A stretch of DNA of 64,000 bases, from NCBI RefSeq assembly GCF_009600885.1, contig NZ_VCLA01000004.1:1-64000 (forward strand), in the 5' to 3' direction. Position 1 is the first letter of the stretch. Each line of letters opens with the position of its first letter. This stretch comes from Streptomyces jumonjinensis (lineage in GTDB: Bacteria; Actinomycetota; Actinomycetes; Streptomycetales; Streptomycetaceae). Both the position numbers and the translations under genes were made by a program. This document shows positions 23,492 to 34,226 of this stretch, in pieces. A model generated the notes under the pieces. That model was not told the DNA's origin, ran no database searches, and saw only the letters and a program-made list of their open reading frames with translations.

Positions 23492-25006
23492 TCAGACCGC
23501 GTACCGGAGATACTCCGTGGCGTACGAGCTCCACGGCCGCCACCGTGCGGCGGCAGCCGCCGTGACCCCGAGGCGGCGCATCGCGGCCCGTACGGCGGCG
23601 TCCTCGCTCAGCAGCACATCGGGATCGCCGAGCGCGCGCATCCGGATGCGGCCGGCGGTCCGGGGGCCGACTCCCGGCAGCGCGAGCAGCAGACGTTCGG
23701 TCCCGTCCCGGTCCGCGCCCGGGTCCAGGGAGAGGGTCCCGTCGGCGATCGCCGCGGCGATCGCGCGGAGGGCGGCACGCCGGGCCCCGGACAGGCCCAG
23801 CCCGTCCAGCGAGGCTTCCGCGAGATCACCGGCGGCCGGGAAGAGACGGGTCAGCCCGCCGCTGGTGCGGCGGAGCGGCTGTCCGTACGCCGCGACCAGC
23901 GCGTCACCCGCGCGGCGGGCCGCCGCTGTGGACAGCCGCCCGCCGAGTACCGCGCGCACGGCCGCCTCCTGCGGGTCGGCGGCCCCGGCGACGCGCAGCC
24001 CGGGACAGGCGGCGACCGGGGCGGCGAGCGCAGGATCCGTGCCGAGGCGCTCGGCGACGGCGCACGGGTCGGCGTCCAGATCGAAGAGCCGGCGGATCCG
24101 CTGGGTCGCGGTCGTCAGATCCCGCAGATCGGTGAGATGGAGCCGGCAGCCGAGCCAGCCCTCCGCGCCCGGCTGCTCGCGGACCTCGGCGATGCCGGGG
24201 CCGCCGGGCAGCCGCAGGGTGCGGCGGTAGGTGCGCGCGCCGCGCCCGCCGGTGATCTCCTCGATGCCGGTGAGCGCACGCTCGGCGAGATGGTCGAAGA
24301 TCTGCGCGGCGGCGTAGGGGGTCCGGTGGGCCAGGCGCAGGGGCACCCCCGTCCGCCCGGTCTCGGGGCTGACCGGGCCGAAGCGGACGTCGCGGCCGGT
24401 GCGGGCGGAGCGCAGTTCGCTGGGGGTCGCCGCGTAGATGGCGCGCATGGTGTCGTTGAACTGGCGGACGCTCGCGAACCCCGACGCGAAGGCGATCTCG
24501 GCGGCTTGCAGGGTGGTGGTCTGGAGCAGTACGCGGGCGGTGTGGCCGCGCTGGGCGCGGGCGAGGGCGATGGGGCCCGCGCCGACCTCGGCGTTGAGCT
24601 GCCGCTGGACCTGGCGGGTGCTGTAGCCGAGCCGGTGGGCGAGTCCGGTGACGCCTTCGCGGTCCACGACGCCGTCGCCGATGAGCCTCATGGCCCGGCC
24701 CACCACATCGGCGCGGGCGTTCCACTCCGCGGATCCGGGCACGGCGTCGGGCCGGCAGCGGCGGCAGGCCCGGTAGCCGGCGCTCTGCGCGGCTGCCGCC
24801 GTCCGGTAGAAGGCGATGTTCCGGCGCTTGGGGGTGATCGCGGGGCAACTGGGCCGGCAGTAGATCCCGGTCGTGGAGACGGCGAAGAAGAAGACCCCGT
24901 CGAACCGGGCGTCCTTGCTGCTCACCGCCTCGTATCGGCTGTCCTCGATCGTCATGGGACCAGTATGGGCCGGGCCCGGAGGGCTCTGCTGGCGGGATTC
25001 GGACAT
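23492..25006 (-). CDS. AdaA/AlkA-type DNA alkylation repair fusion
   Basis: 504 residues with three parts. The first is an N-terminal Ada zinc/methyl-acceptor domain (VSTTGIYCRPSCPA with further Cys in RACRRCRPD). The second is an AraC-type helix-turn-helix (LGYSTRQVQRQLNAEVG; ASGFASVRQFNDTMRAIY). The third is a C-terminal AlkA 3-methyladenine glycosylase domain with a helix-hairpin-helix (LPGVGPRTAGRI) and the catalytic Asp region LSEDAAVR. Such Ada-AlkA fusions are common in actinobacteria and both sense and repair alkylation damage. The ATG at 25004-25006 is preceded by GGGAA; an ATG 17 codons later is possible. It is not part of the peptide cluster. Confidence 0.92.
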   Translation of the reverse strand: MSESRQQSPPGPAHTGPMTIEDSRYEAVSSKDARFDGVFFFAVSTTGIYCRPSCPAITPKRRNIAFYRTAAAAQSAGYRACRRCRPDAVPGSAEWNARADVVGRAMRLIGDGVVDREGVTGLAHRLGYSTRQVQRQLNAEVGAGPIALARAQRGHTARVLLQTTTLQAAEIAFASGFASVRQFNDTMRAIYAATPSELRSARTGRDVRFGPVSPETGRTGVPLRLAHRTPYAAAQIFDHLAERALTGIEEITGGRGARTYRRTLRLPGGPGIAEVREQPGAEGWLGCRLHLTDLRDLTTATQRIRRLFDLDADPCAVAERLGTDPALAAPVAACPGLRVAGAADPQEAAVRAVLGGRLSTAAARRAGDALVAAYGQPLRRTSGGLTRLFPAAGDLAEASLDGLGLSGARRAALRAIAAAIADGTLSLDPGADRDGTERLLLALPGVGPRTAGRIRMRALGDPDVLLSEDAAVRAAMRRLGVTAAAAARWRPWSSYATEYLRYAV

Positions 25007-25056
25007 GGCGTTCCCGGCGGTGTGGCCCGGGTGTGCCGGGTGTGCCGGGTGTCCGG

Positions 25057-25113
25057 CCCGTACGAGCGATCCCCCGGTACCTCGCCCGTACGAGCGATCC
25101 CCCCGGTACCTCG
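25057..25113. repeat. 28/29-base tandem duplication
   Basis: Two head-to-tail copies of CCCGTACGAGCGATCCCCCGG continuing to TACCTCG (the second has one extra C) lie just beyond the stop of the leftward FGGY kinase gene. Confidence 0.85.
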
Positions 25114-25114
25114 G

Positions 25115-26569
<1,455 letters not shown>

Positions 26570-26900
26570 CGACCCTCACGCTCTCTTCGGGAAGTTCCGG
26601 CTGATCAGCGGGTAAGTGCCGGGCACACCATGATCGTTGACGACGACAGGGTGGAGCAGTCCGCGGCTCTCGTCAAGGGCGGGGCAATTGTCCTGGTCGA
26701 TCCGCTCTTTGGTCCACCATGTGGCCTATTCAGGTCAACTTCTTGTCGTATTCGATTGGTTGAGTAAGATCGGCGCGCATACGGGGATCGGAATCTGATC
26801 CGTACCCCATGACGACCCCCCACCTGTCCCTATGAGGACCCATGACGACCATCTCGCGACATCCAACCCTGCGCGGAACGACGGGGGCGACGGCGGACTG
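26570..26900. other. Divergent intergenic region
   Basis: 331 bases between the leftward FGGY kinase and the rightward gene at 26901. An A/T-rich stretch near 26730-26790 probably holds promoters. Short ORFs here lack support. Confidence 0.5.
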
Positions 26901-27896
26901 ATGTCCCAGGATCAGTTCCGACCGGTGTACCATCCGGCGGGCCATGACAACGAACTGCGCTCCGCCCTGCAGGATTTACGGACCGGCCGTTGGCTGTCGA
27001 TGCGGAACCTGCTGCACAACACCGCCAGTTGGGGGATGTGGACCCAGCGCACCCAGGTGCTCGCGGCCATCGCCGCCGGTTCGGACGCGGTGCAGGCGTG
27101 GCGGGCCGAGGAGCCCGGCTCGCTCGCCGCGACGGTGATGCACTGCCGGATCGCGGTCGAACGGGCTCTGCGGGCGCACCGCGAGGGGCATCAGCGCACC
27201 CAGGAGTTGTGGCACGAGGCATGGGACGCCTGCCGGATCGCCGCCCATCAGGGGCCCGACGACCCGGTGCCGTGGGTGTGTCTGCTGGCGCTCGCGCAGC
27301 TCGACGAGAAGCAGCGGCTCGACGAGCACCGCCAGGTCCCGCCGGGGCCGATGCTGTTCCCCGGTCCCTGGGGGCTGCTGGCGGAGGCGCACAAGCGGGA
27401 TCCGTACAACCGCGAGGCGTACCACCGGATGCTGCAGTTCGTGTATGTGCGCAAGTCCGCCGGTCATCTGTCGGAGGCGGTGAACTTCGTCCAGTGGGCG
27501 GCGTCCGCCGCGCCGGCGGGCTCGGCGCTGCTGGCCCTGCCGCTCCATGTCAGGGTGGAGCGCTACCGCAGGGACCGGGGCCATGAGCGAGCGCTGGATC
27601 TGCACTGGGTGACGGAGGACGCCACCCGGGAGGCCGTGATCGCTCTGGAAGGCTGGTTCGACCACATCGATCCGGCCGAGGCCTCACTGCTCGACCTCAA
27701 CCATCTGGCCCACGCGCTGTGGGGCGCGGGCCGGTTCGTGGAGGCGGCCCGGGTCTTCGAGTCCCTGGGCCCGTACTTCACCGCTCCACCCTGGCTGTAC
27801 CGCTCGCAGAACCCCGGTGACCCGGTGCTGGCCGAGGAGGTCTTCCTCCGCGCCCGCAGCCGGTGTCTCGCCGCCGCACGGGGTGCCGGTCACTGA
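26901..27896 (+). CDS. Conserved hypothetical protein, TPR-like helical
   Basis: A 331-residue soluble protein that is mostly helical and rich in Trp, Leu and Ala, with segments such as DLRTGRWLSMRNLLHNTASWG, EAHKRDPYNREAYHRMLQF and WGAGRFVEAARVFESLGPYF that resemble tetratricopeptide or Sel1-like helices. There are no catalytic motifs, signal peptide or membrane segments. I recall similar uncharacterised proteins as common in Streptomyces, but I cannot assign a function. I chose the ATG at 26901 (MSQDQFRPVY) after GGCGG; an ATG at 26832 would add 23 residues with no visible RBS. Confidence 0.7.
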   Translation: MSQDQFRPVYHPAGHDNELRSALQDLRTGRWLSMRNLLHNTASWGMWTQRTQVLAAIAAGSDAVQAWRAEEPGSLAATVMHCRIAVERALRAHREGHQRTQELWHEAWDACRIAAHQGPDDPVPWVCLLALAQLDEKQRLDEHRQVPPGPMLFPGPWGLLAEAHKRDPYNREAYHRMLQFVYVRKSAGHLSEAVNFVQWAASAAPAGSALLALPLHVRVERYRRDRGHERALDLHWVTEDATREAVIALEGWFDHIDPAEASLLDLNHLAHALWGAGRFVEAARVFESLGPYFTAPPWLYRSQNPGDPVLAEEVFLRARSRCLAAARGAGH

Positions 27897-28046
27897 CCGC
27901 ACCTTCCGGCGGCGCCGGTCCGCTCCCCCGGGCGGGCCGGGACGCTCCGCCGGGAGCGGCGTCCGTCCGCGCGATCCCGCGCGGGCGGCCGTGCCACCAC
28001 CGTCAACCGTTCAGTGCAAAACCTTTCCCCCGGAGGTTGATCCACC

Positions 28047-29582
28047 ATGTCCATCCCCTCGCCCAGATGGTCGGGTTCTGACCAGAAGTCGCCCGTCGAT
28101 GAGGAGGAGCGGCTGCGGGAACTCGGCTACCAGCCGGTTCTGGCCCGCCGCATGGGAGGCTTCGGCAACTTCGCCATCAGCTTCTCCGTCATCTCCATCC
28201 TCTCGGGATGCATGACCCTGTACGGCTTCGGCATGAACACCGGCGGCCCCGCGGTGATGCTCTGGGGCTGGCTCGGCGTCGGCCTGTTCGTGCTCTGTGT
28301 CGGTATGGCGCTCGCCGAGGTGACCAGCTCGTACCCCACCTCCGGAGCGCTGTACTACATGGCGGACCGGCTGGGCGGCCGTAAGTGGGGCTGGTACACC
28401 GGCTGGCTGAATCTGCTGGGTCTGCTCGGCGCGATCGCCGGCATCGACTACGGCGCGGCCATGTTCACCGGAGCCTTCCTCCACCTTCAGTGGGGATTCG
28501 ACCCCACCCCCGGCTCGACCATGGTCATCTTCATGATCATTCTGCTGCTGCACGCCACCTTGAACCTGTTCGGCGTGAAGCTGGTCAGCGTGCTCAACTC
28601 GATCAGCGTGTGGTGGCACATCGGCGGTGTCGTGCTGATCGTCGGCGTGCTGGCGATCGTCCCCAAGAACCACCAGTCCGCCGAGGTCGTCTTCACCGAG
28701 TTCGTCAACGGCACCGGCTGGGAGAACCCCATCTACGTCGCGGCGATCGGTCTGCTGCTCGCCCAGTACACCTTCTCCGGCTATGACGCCTCCGCCCATC
28801 TCTCGGAGGAGACCTCCAACGCGTCGGTCACCGCGGCCCAGGGCATCGTCCGCGCCATCTGGGTCTCCTGGATCGCCGGATTCGCCCTGCTGGCGGGGCT
28901 GGCCTTCGCCATCCAGGACTACGCCGGGGCGCAGAACTCCGCGACCGGTGTGCCGCCCGCCCAGATCATGATCGACGCGCTGGGCACCGGCGGCGCGTCG
29001 GCGCTGCTGCTGATCGTGATCGTGGCCCAGCTGTTCTGCGGCAACGCCGAGGTCGCGGCGGCCAGCCGGATGGTGTTCGCCTTCAGCCGTGACAACGCGC
29101 TGCCCGGCTCGTCCCTGTGGCGCAAGGTCAGCGCCAGGACGCAGACCCCGGTGCCCGCGGTGTGGCTGTCGGTGGGCTGCGCCTGTCTGCTGGCCCTGCC
29201 CTCGCTGTACTCCTCGACGGCGTACGGCGCGGTGACCGCCATCAATGTCATCGGCATCACCCCGGCGTACGCGATCCCGATCTATCTGAAGCTGCGCGCC
29301 GGGGACCGCTTCCAGCCGGGGCCGTGGAACCTCGGCAAGTGGAGCAAGCCGATCGGCTGGATAGCCGTGGTCTGGGTGGCGTTCGTGACCGTGCTGTTCC
29401 TGTTGCCGCAGACGAACCCGGTGACGGTCGACACCATGAACTACGCGTCGGTGGCGCTGGTCGCGGTGCTGACGCTGGCGACCATCTGGTGGTTCGTGGC
29501 CCGGCGTTCGTACGGCACTCCGCAGCCGCAGGCGTACGGCTCCGCTCGTGAGCAGGCCGAGCTGGCGGACCAGATCGTCTGA
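28047..29582 (+). CDS. APC-family amino acid/polyamine permease
   Basis: A 511-residue transporter with twelve predicted membrane helices. The start ELGYQPVLARRMGGFGNFAISFSVIS and the loop EVTSSYPTSGALYYMADRLGG are typical of the amino acid/choline (BAT1/GABA permease) branch of the APC superfamily. It imports an amino acid or related amine; the substrate is unknown. The ATG follows GGAGG by nine bases. A strong terminator lies 23 bases beyond its stop. Confidence 0.9.
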   Translation: MSIPSPRWSGSDQKSPVDEEERLRELGYQPVLARRMGGFGNFAISFSVISILSGCMTLYGFGMNTGGPAVMLWGWLGVGLFVLCVGMALAEVTSSYPTSGALYYMADRLGGRKWGWYTGWLNLLGLLGAIAGIDYGAAMFTGAFLHLQWGFDPTPGSTMVIFMIILLLHATLNLFGVKLVSVLNSISVWWHIGGVVLIVGVLAIVPKNHQSAEVVFTEFVNGTGWENPIYVAAIGLLLAQYTFSGYDASAHLSEETSNASVTAAQGIVRAIWVSWIAGFALLAGLAFAIQDYAGAQNSATGVPPAQIMIDALGTGGASALLLIVIVAQLFCGNAEVAAASRMVFAFSRDNALPGSSLWRKVSARTQTPVPAVWLSVGCACLLALPSLYSSTAYGAVTAINVIGITPAYAIPIYLKLRAGDRFQPGPWNLGKWSKPIGWIAVVWVAFVTVLFLLPQTNPVTVDTMNYASVALVAVLTLATIWWFVARRSYGTPQPQAYGSAREQAELADQIV

Positions 29583-29604
29583 CGCTCAGGCGTTTCGCTG
29601 GAAG

Positions 29605-29630
29605 TGGGGCCCGTCCGTGGACGGGCCCCA
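29605..29630. terminator. Bidirectional hairpin terminator
   Basis: A perfect 12-base inverted repeat (TGGGGCCCGTCC and its complement) with almost no spacer, between the convergent permease and PQQ-type dehydrogenase genes. Confidence 0.8.
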
Positions 29631-29660
29631 TCGCGCTGTTCCGGGACGCCCGCACCGCTG

Positions 29661-31826
29661 TCAGCGGTCGGACGGGGGCTTTCCGCCGGCGGCCGAGGGG
29701 CTTTTGCCGGTGGCCGAGGGCTTTCCGCTGACGGTCAGGGCACGGAGGCTGCCCACATTGTCGAAGGAGCCGAAGCCCACCCGGCCCGTGCCGGCCCGCC
29801 GGTCCACGGCCGTCATCAGCGGGTGCCGGGAGCCGTCGACGTAGACCGCGATCTCGCCGCTGGCCGCGCAGTGGACCACCCGTACCGAGTGCCAGGCGGC
29901 GTCCACGACGGCGGGCTCGGCCCCTGTCCGGCCGTCCCACTGGTGATCGATCCGCAGCCGGTCGGCGTCGTCGACCACGAAGATCCCGTTGTGCGGGTAG
30001 ATCGTGTTGTCGGAGGAGAGGTGGACATAGGAGAAGCGGGTGTCGGACCGATGGCCGAAGACGATGACGACATCGCGGTTGCTGATCTCCACCGGGGTGT
30101 CGAGCCGGACGTCGGCGTCGATCCGTACGCTGCCGAGCGGCGGGCCCGCGGTGAGCACCGCGTACTCATAGGGCCTGCGCGGGCCCGGCCGTGCGACGCC
30201 CGCCTCGGCGAGGGTGACCCGGCCGGACGGGAAGCGCCATTTGGCGGGGGTCACCGGGGCCCAGTTCCGCTCCGCCGTGAGCTGGGTGAGCGTGGTGCCG
30301 GTGGTGTCGCAGGCGGCGAAGGCGCGGCTGCCGGTGATCTTCCAGATCTTTCCGTTGGCCTTCGAGAGCAGATAGAGCTCGCCCTGGGCGTCCTGGCCCA
30401 AGCGCATGTCGACCCGGGTGTCCCCGGCGAGCGAGCGCATGGTGACCCGCTGTCCGGCGCGGTCGAAGAGCATCAGGGAGTAGGTGGCGGCGAGCCGCTG
30501 GGAGCCGCGGCGCATCGCGCCGGTCTCGGAGTAGAACAGCCGGCCGTCCACCAGATCGCCGTAGAGGTATGTGCCGCGCAGGGCCGGTACGAGCTGTCCC
30601 CGGTAGGCGAATCCGCCGACGATGGCACGGCCCACATCGGAACGGCAGTTCCAGTTCGCGGGCGGGTCGTGGTCGTAGGCGGCGACGGGGTAGACATACC
30701 CGTAGCGCGCGTCGTCCTCGGGCAGCGGGCGCAGCCGTTCGCAGGCGTCGGCCGCGCTCTTGTCGTAGACGAAGGCGCCCTCGCGTTCGCTCCAGCCGAG
30801 ATTGTCCCCGGCGCGCACCTCGTAGACGCCTTCGACGGCATGCTCGCCGATATGCCCGAGGCGGAGCCGGTGCGGCCATGCCCGGTCCCAGCTGAAGCGG
30901 TGCGGATCGCGCATGCCGTAGGCGTAGATCTCGCCGAGCGCGCCGGGTCTGGCGGTGAAGGGATTGGCGGGCGGTACGCCGTACCGTCCGTTGGCGCCGG
31001 ACCGGCCGCGCGGATCGATCCGGAGCAGCTTGCCGTGCGGCAGCGTGAGATCCTGCGGTTCGCCGTTGTTCAGGCCCTGCGCTCCGTCGCCGACGGCGAT
31101 GTACAGCAGCCCGTAGTCGCTCTCGCCCGGCCGGGCGGTGGGGTTGAAGTCGATCTGCTGGATGCCGTGGCCGCCGCCGGTGAAGCCGATGCGGAGCAGC
31201 TCGCGGCGGCTGCCCGCGAAGACGGCGGCGGCGGGGTCGGCGGCCGTCCACTCGGTGACGACGCCGTGGTAGTTGACGGTCGAGCGCTGGACGAAGTCGG
31301 GCCGGGCGGCGGTCGCGGCGGCCTGCTCGGTGTGGACCGTGTAGAAGCGGCCGGTGCGGCGGAAGTCGGGGGCGAAGGCGGCGAAGCCGAGTCCCGACCC
31401 CAGTCCTCTGCTGGCGAAGAAGGCCGGGCCGACGGCGGCGGCCAGATCGAGGTATACGGCGGGACGGCCGTTCTGGACGAGATAGAGCCTGCCGTTGAGA
31501 TCGGGGACGGCCATCCGGCCCGAGCCGTCGGGCAGTTCGCTCAGATGGTTGATGCGGGCATGGCGTCTGAGGCGGGCGTCGGTGACGGGCCCGGGGACGG
31601 GTTCGGTGCGGGGGAAGGAGGCGTACTCCTCGACGACGACCCCGAGACCGGACTCGACGGGCTTGCCGGGTACCGGGTCCAGGATCGCGCCGGCCGGAGC
31701 GGCGGACGCGGGCGCCGCCGTGACCGGCGGCAGGGCCGGAAGGGCGGCGAGCAGCACGAGGGCGAGCAGCGCGGCGAGACGGGGGGAGCGGCGGGGAGGC
31801 GAGCCGCTGCGCGACAGTGGAGGCAT
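29661..31826 (-). CDS. Secreted PQQ-type sugar dehydrogenase homologue with C-terminal laminin-G-like domain
   Basis: 721 residues. An Arg-rich start and hydrophobic stretch (LAALLALVLLAALPALPPVTAAPASA) form a signal peptide. Residues about 80-520 resemble six-bladed propeller glucose/sorbosone dehydrogenases (GGGHGIQQIDFNP, YGLLYIAVGDG, LPHGKLLRIDPRG, YAYGMRDPHRFSWD, GDLVDGRLFY). The last 190 residues look like a jelly-roll laminin-G or DUF1080-like binding domain, ending in a Gly/Ser/Pro-rich tail. The likely role is oxidation or binding of an extracellular sugar, though PQQ binding is not proven. Unrelated to its neighbours. Confidence 0.8.
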   Translation of the reverse strand: MPPLSRSGSPPRRSPRLAALLALVLLAALPALPPVTAAPASAAPAGAILDPVPGKPVESGLGVVVEEYASFPRTEPVPGPVTDARLRRHARINHLSELPDGSGRMAVPDLNGRLYLVQNGRPAVYLDLAAAVGPAFFASRGLGSGLGFAAFAPDFRRTGRFYTVHTEQAAATAARPDFVQRSTVNYHGVVTEWTAADPAAAVFAGSRRELLRIGFTGGGHGIQQIDFNPTARPGESDYGLLYIAVGDGAQGLNNGEPQDLTLPHGKLLRIDPRGRSGANGRYGVPPANPFTARPGALGEIYAYGMRDPHRFSWDRAWPHRLRLGHIGEHAVEGVYEVRAGDNLGWSEREGAFVYDKSAADACERLRPLPEDDARYGYVYPVAAYDHDPPANWNCRSDVGRAIVGGFAYRGQLVPALRGTYLYGDLVDGRLFYSETGAMRRGSQRLAATYSLMLFDRAGQRVTMRSLAGDTRVDMRLGQDAQGELYLLSKANGKIWKITGSRAFAACDTTGTTLTQLTAERNWAPVTPAKWRFPSGRVTLAEAGVARPGPRRPYEYAVLTAGPPLGSVRIDADVRLDTPVEISNRDVVIVFGHRSDTRFSYVHLSSDNTIYPHNGIFVVDDADRLRIDHQWDGRTGAEPAVVDAAWHSVRVVHCAASGEIAVYVDGSRHPLMTAVDRRAGTGRVGFGSFDNVGSLRALTVSGKPSATGKSPSAAGGKPPSDR

Positions 31827-31977
31827 CCCACCATGTAATCGGCGTTCGAATCCATGAACAAGGTTCGGGTGATGATCGCTTGACAGTCCATCACATCGAC
31901 CGGTGATCAGATCCCTGATCGGAGATCCGATCGGACAGCGTGCGTCGGATCGTCGGCGGTTCCCCGGCGCCCGGCTG

Positions 31978-32397
31978 TCAGCTGATGTGGAAGAGCGGTC
32001 CGGTGATCGTCAGTCCGAGGTCGTGGCCGACGTACGAGAAGAACGCGATCAGCATCAGGGCCGCGCCGCCCAGCGCGATGTCCTTGAAGAAGGCGATCAT
32101 CTCGTTCTGCCGGGCCTGCCCTTCGCTCTCCTTCCAGAAGCCGTGCATCAGCAGGGCCGTGGGGAAGAGGAAGACGGCCAGCAGCAGGGCCCCGAGATCC
32201 GCCCAGATGCCGAGGGCCACGCTCACCACGCCCGCCAGCATCAGCAGTCCGCTGGCGAAGGTCCCGGCGGCGGGCGCGGGAATGCCCCGCGAGGCCGCGT
32301 AGCCGGCCAGGTCCTTGGTCTTGGTGAGATGACCGATGGCGGAATTGAGGAAGAGCAGCACGAACAGGATGCGTCCGATGAGTACCAGGACATCCAT
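31978..32397 (-). CDS. DoxX-family membrane protein
   Basis: 139 residues with four membrane helices (VLIGRILFVLLFLNSAIGHL, AGTFASGLLMLAGVVSVALG, LGALLLAVFLFPTALLMHGFW, IALGGAALMLIAFFSYVG). This is the DoxX/YphA-like layout. The role of the family is poorly defined and partly linked to redox or membrane stress. The ATG at 32395-32397 follows GGGAGG by six bases. It is monocistronic. Confidence 0.85.
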   Translation of the reverse strand: MDVLVLIGRILFVLLFLNSAIGHLTKTKDLAGYAASRGIPAPAAGTFASGLLMLAGVVSVALGIWADLGALLLAVFLFPTALLMHGFWKESEGQARQNEMIAFFKDIALGGAALMLIAFFSYVGHDLGLTITGPLFHIS

Positions 32398-32605
32398 GAC
32401 CGGCCTCCCGATCAGGCGGTTGAACGGATAACCATTCCTGTCCAGAATACTACTGATCAGCACATATCGCCCGCTATATCGCCATGCCCCTGCGCACGCC
32501 CACCCCCCGGCGACGGCGCTCCGGGTGGGTCTCCGACAGATGGGTATAGGTCGTACGCGCGGGCGTCTTCCGGCCCTCAGCCCGCCTCTGACGAGAGGTT
32601 CCACG

Positions 32606-32896
32606 ATGAATCCGAACAGCGGTCGTTACGCGGTCATCGCATTAGCCCTGGCCTTCGCCGGCCTGGAGATGGCAGCCGTGCATCTTCTTCTCGACACGGG
32701 AACCGCGGTGCGGCTGGCGGCGGATGCGGCCGTCGTGATCGTCGTCGCCGCGTGTCTGTGGGCGGCCCTCGGCCGCCGCCGATGTCCTGACAAGGAGAGC
32801 CTCGCGGCGGAGTGCGCCCGCCAGCGCAGGGCCGTGCGGTTCAACGCGGACCGCGAGACCAGAGCACGGGAGTGCGGGCGGTCCGGCAGAGCCTGA
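32606..32896 (+). CDS. Small membrane protein, unknown
   Basis: 96 residues with two membrane helices (YAVIALALAFAGLEMAAVHLL and LAADAAVVIVVAACLWAAL) and a charged Arg-rich cytoplasmic tail with three Cys. The ATG follows GAGAGG. I do not recognise the family. Codon use is typical of the organism, and the RBS supports a real gene. Confidence 0.6.
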   Translation: MNPNSGRYAVIALALAFAGLEMAAVHLLLDTGTAVRLAADAAVVIVVAACLWAALGRRRCPDKESLAAECARQRRAVRFNADRETRARECGRSGRA

Positions 32897-33083
32897 GCCC
32901 GTCGCCGGCGCGGGTGCCCTACGGCCATGCGGCCATGCGGCGCGGACGCCCCGGGACAGCTGAATCGAGTCAGCATACCGTCGTTTTTAGCCGTACACGT
33001 CCCGGGTCCAGCCGGTTCCACCCCTCCAGCGGACATGATCAGCATGGAAGTCTTCACTGGTCACAGGCTGAAGGAGGGCCTCG

Positions 33084-34226
33084 ATGCCCGCAGCACGCGT
33101 CAGTTCGGCCGTCATGACCCACCCGGTCCGCCGAGCCCAGGCGGAGGAGCTGTGCGCGCGCCTGGGGCTGGGCGGTCTGGCGATGGACCCCGACCCGGAC
33201 GGCGACCCCTCCGCGCTGCGCACGGCATTGGTCGCCTGGTCCCGGATCGCCGAGGGGGCGACCCATCAGCTGATGATCCAGGACGATGTGGCCGCGCCCC
33301 GGGACCTGCTCGATCTGGTCGCCCACTGCGCCGACCGCTTCCCCGACGACGCGCTCGCTTACTACACCAACTGGCACGCGCGCAACGGCGCCGCCGCCCG
33401 GCTCGCCGCGCTGGCCGGGGCGGGCTGGGTGCGCGCCGTGCCCGAGGAGTTCACGCCGACCCTCGCCATCGTCCTCCCGGTCGCCCTGGCCGACGCGTTC
33501 CGCGCGTATGCCGGGAAGACCGGCGAGCGCCATGACGACGAGGTCATGGCGGCCTTTCTGCGGCAGGACGGGCGGCGCAGCGCCCTCCTCGCGGTGCCGA
33601 CGGTCACCGAGCACACCGGCACCAGCAGCATCAACGGCCATGCGGCGCAGGGGGTGCGCAAGGCGGTCTGCCCGGCCGGCTCCGACGACGCCCGCCCGGC
33701 GCTCACCCGGGGCTGGGTGCTGGAGGAGCTCGACTGGCTGCCCTATATGCGGTATGGGGCGGGGTTCATCCGGCTGCCCGGCCAGGACGCCACACCCGAC
33801 GCCCGCTCCCACTTCACCTGGCGTGAGGCGCTGCCCCGGACCGGGCTGACGGAGGAGCTGATCCAGGAGACGGCACGCCGGGAGCGCCCCGAGGACACCG
33901 CGACCGCCGTGCGGAAGGTGTTCGGGGAGTCCTTCGCCGACGAGCTGTGGATCCACTGTCTGCTGCTGGGCCGGCAGGCCGAGGCCGCGGCCCGCCGGCA
34001 CGCACCGGCCACCGCCGGGACTCCCGCAGCCGCGGCCGGGACTCCCACGGCCGCGGAGGAGCGGCTGAAGGCGGCGGCGGTCTCCACCGTGGGCGTCGCC
34101 GGGCTGTCGCCGGAGCGGCGTCCCGAGGTGGACCAGGCGTACACGGAGCTGTTCTCCGCGTACGCCTGGAGCGCCGTCAGGAGCGGGGCGGCTCTGCTGG
34201 ACCGGGCTCCCGCAGATCGAAGGTGA
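33084..34226 (+). CDS. Glycosyltransferase-like protein, family A (first paralogue)
   Basis: 380 residues. The N-terminal 220 residues align clearly with the protein at 46870: SSAVMTHPVRRAQAEEL, MDPDPDGDPSALRTALVAW, ATHQLMIQDDV, WHARNGAAAR and a late SINGHAAQGVRKAVC. The QDD after a hydrophobic strand resembles the metal-binding Asp motif of GT-A fold glycosyltransferases, but I cannot name a characterised relative. The C-terminal part is helical with an Ala/Pro-rich stretch. The ATG follows GGAGGG. Its 3' end overlaps the convergent GNAT gene by 50 bases. It marks the left end of the unrecognised cluster. Confidence 0.6.
   Translation: MPAARVSSAVMTHPVRRAQAEELCARLGLGGLAMDPDPDGDPSALRTALVAWSRIAEGATHQLMIQDDVAAPRDLLDLVAHCADRFPDDALAYYTNWHARNGAAARLAALAGAGWVRAVPEEFTPTLAIVLPVALADAFRAYAGKTGERHDDEVMAAFLRQDGRRSALLAVPTVTEHTGTSSINGHAAQGVRKAVCPAGSDDARPALTRGWVLEELDWLPYMRYGAGFIRLPGQDATPDARSHFTWREALPRTGLTEELIQETARRERPEDTATAVRKVFGESFADELWIHCLLLGRQAEAAARRHAPATAGTPAAAAGTPTAAEERLKAAAVSTVGVAGLSPERRPEVDQAYTELFSAYAWSAVRSGAALLDRAPADRR

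Noticed and set aside
22900..23565. GTG start with strong GGAGGAG site reading into the DUF350 gene
   Set aside because: The frame crosses the well-supported DUF350 gene in another phase and ends in low-complexity sequence.
33084..34226. Assignment of the GT-like protein to glycosyltransferase family 25
   Set aside because: The QDD motif is suggestive, but the flanking signatures do not match what I recall for GT25; kept as glycosyltransferase-like only.
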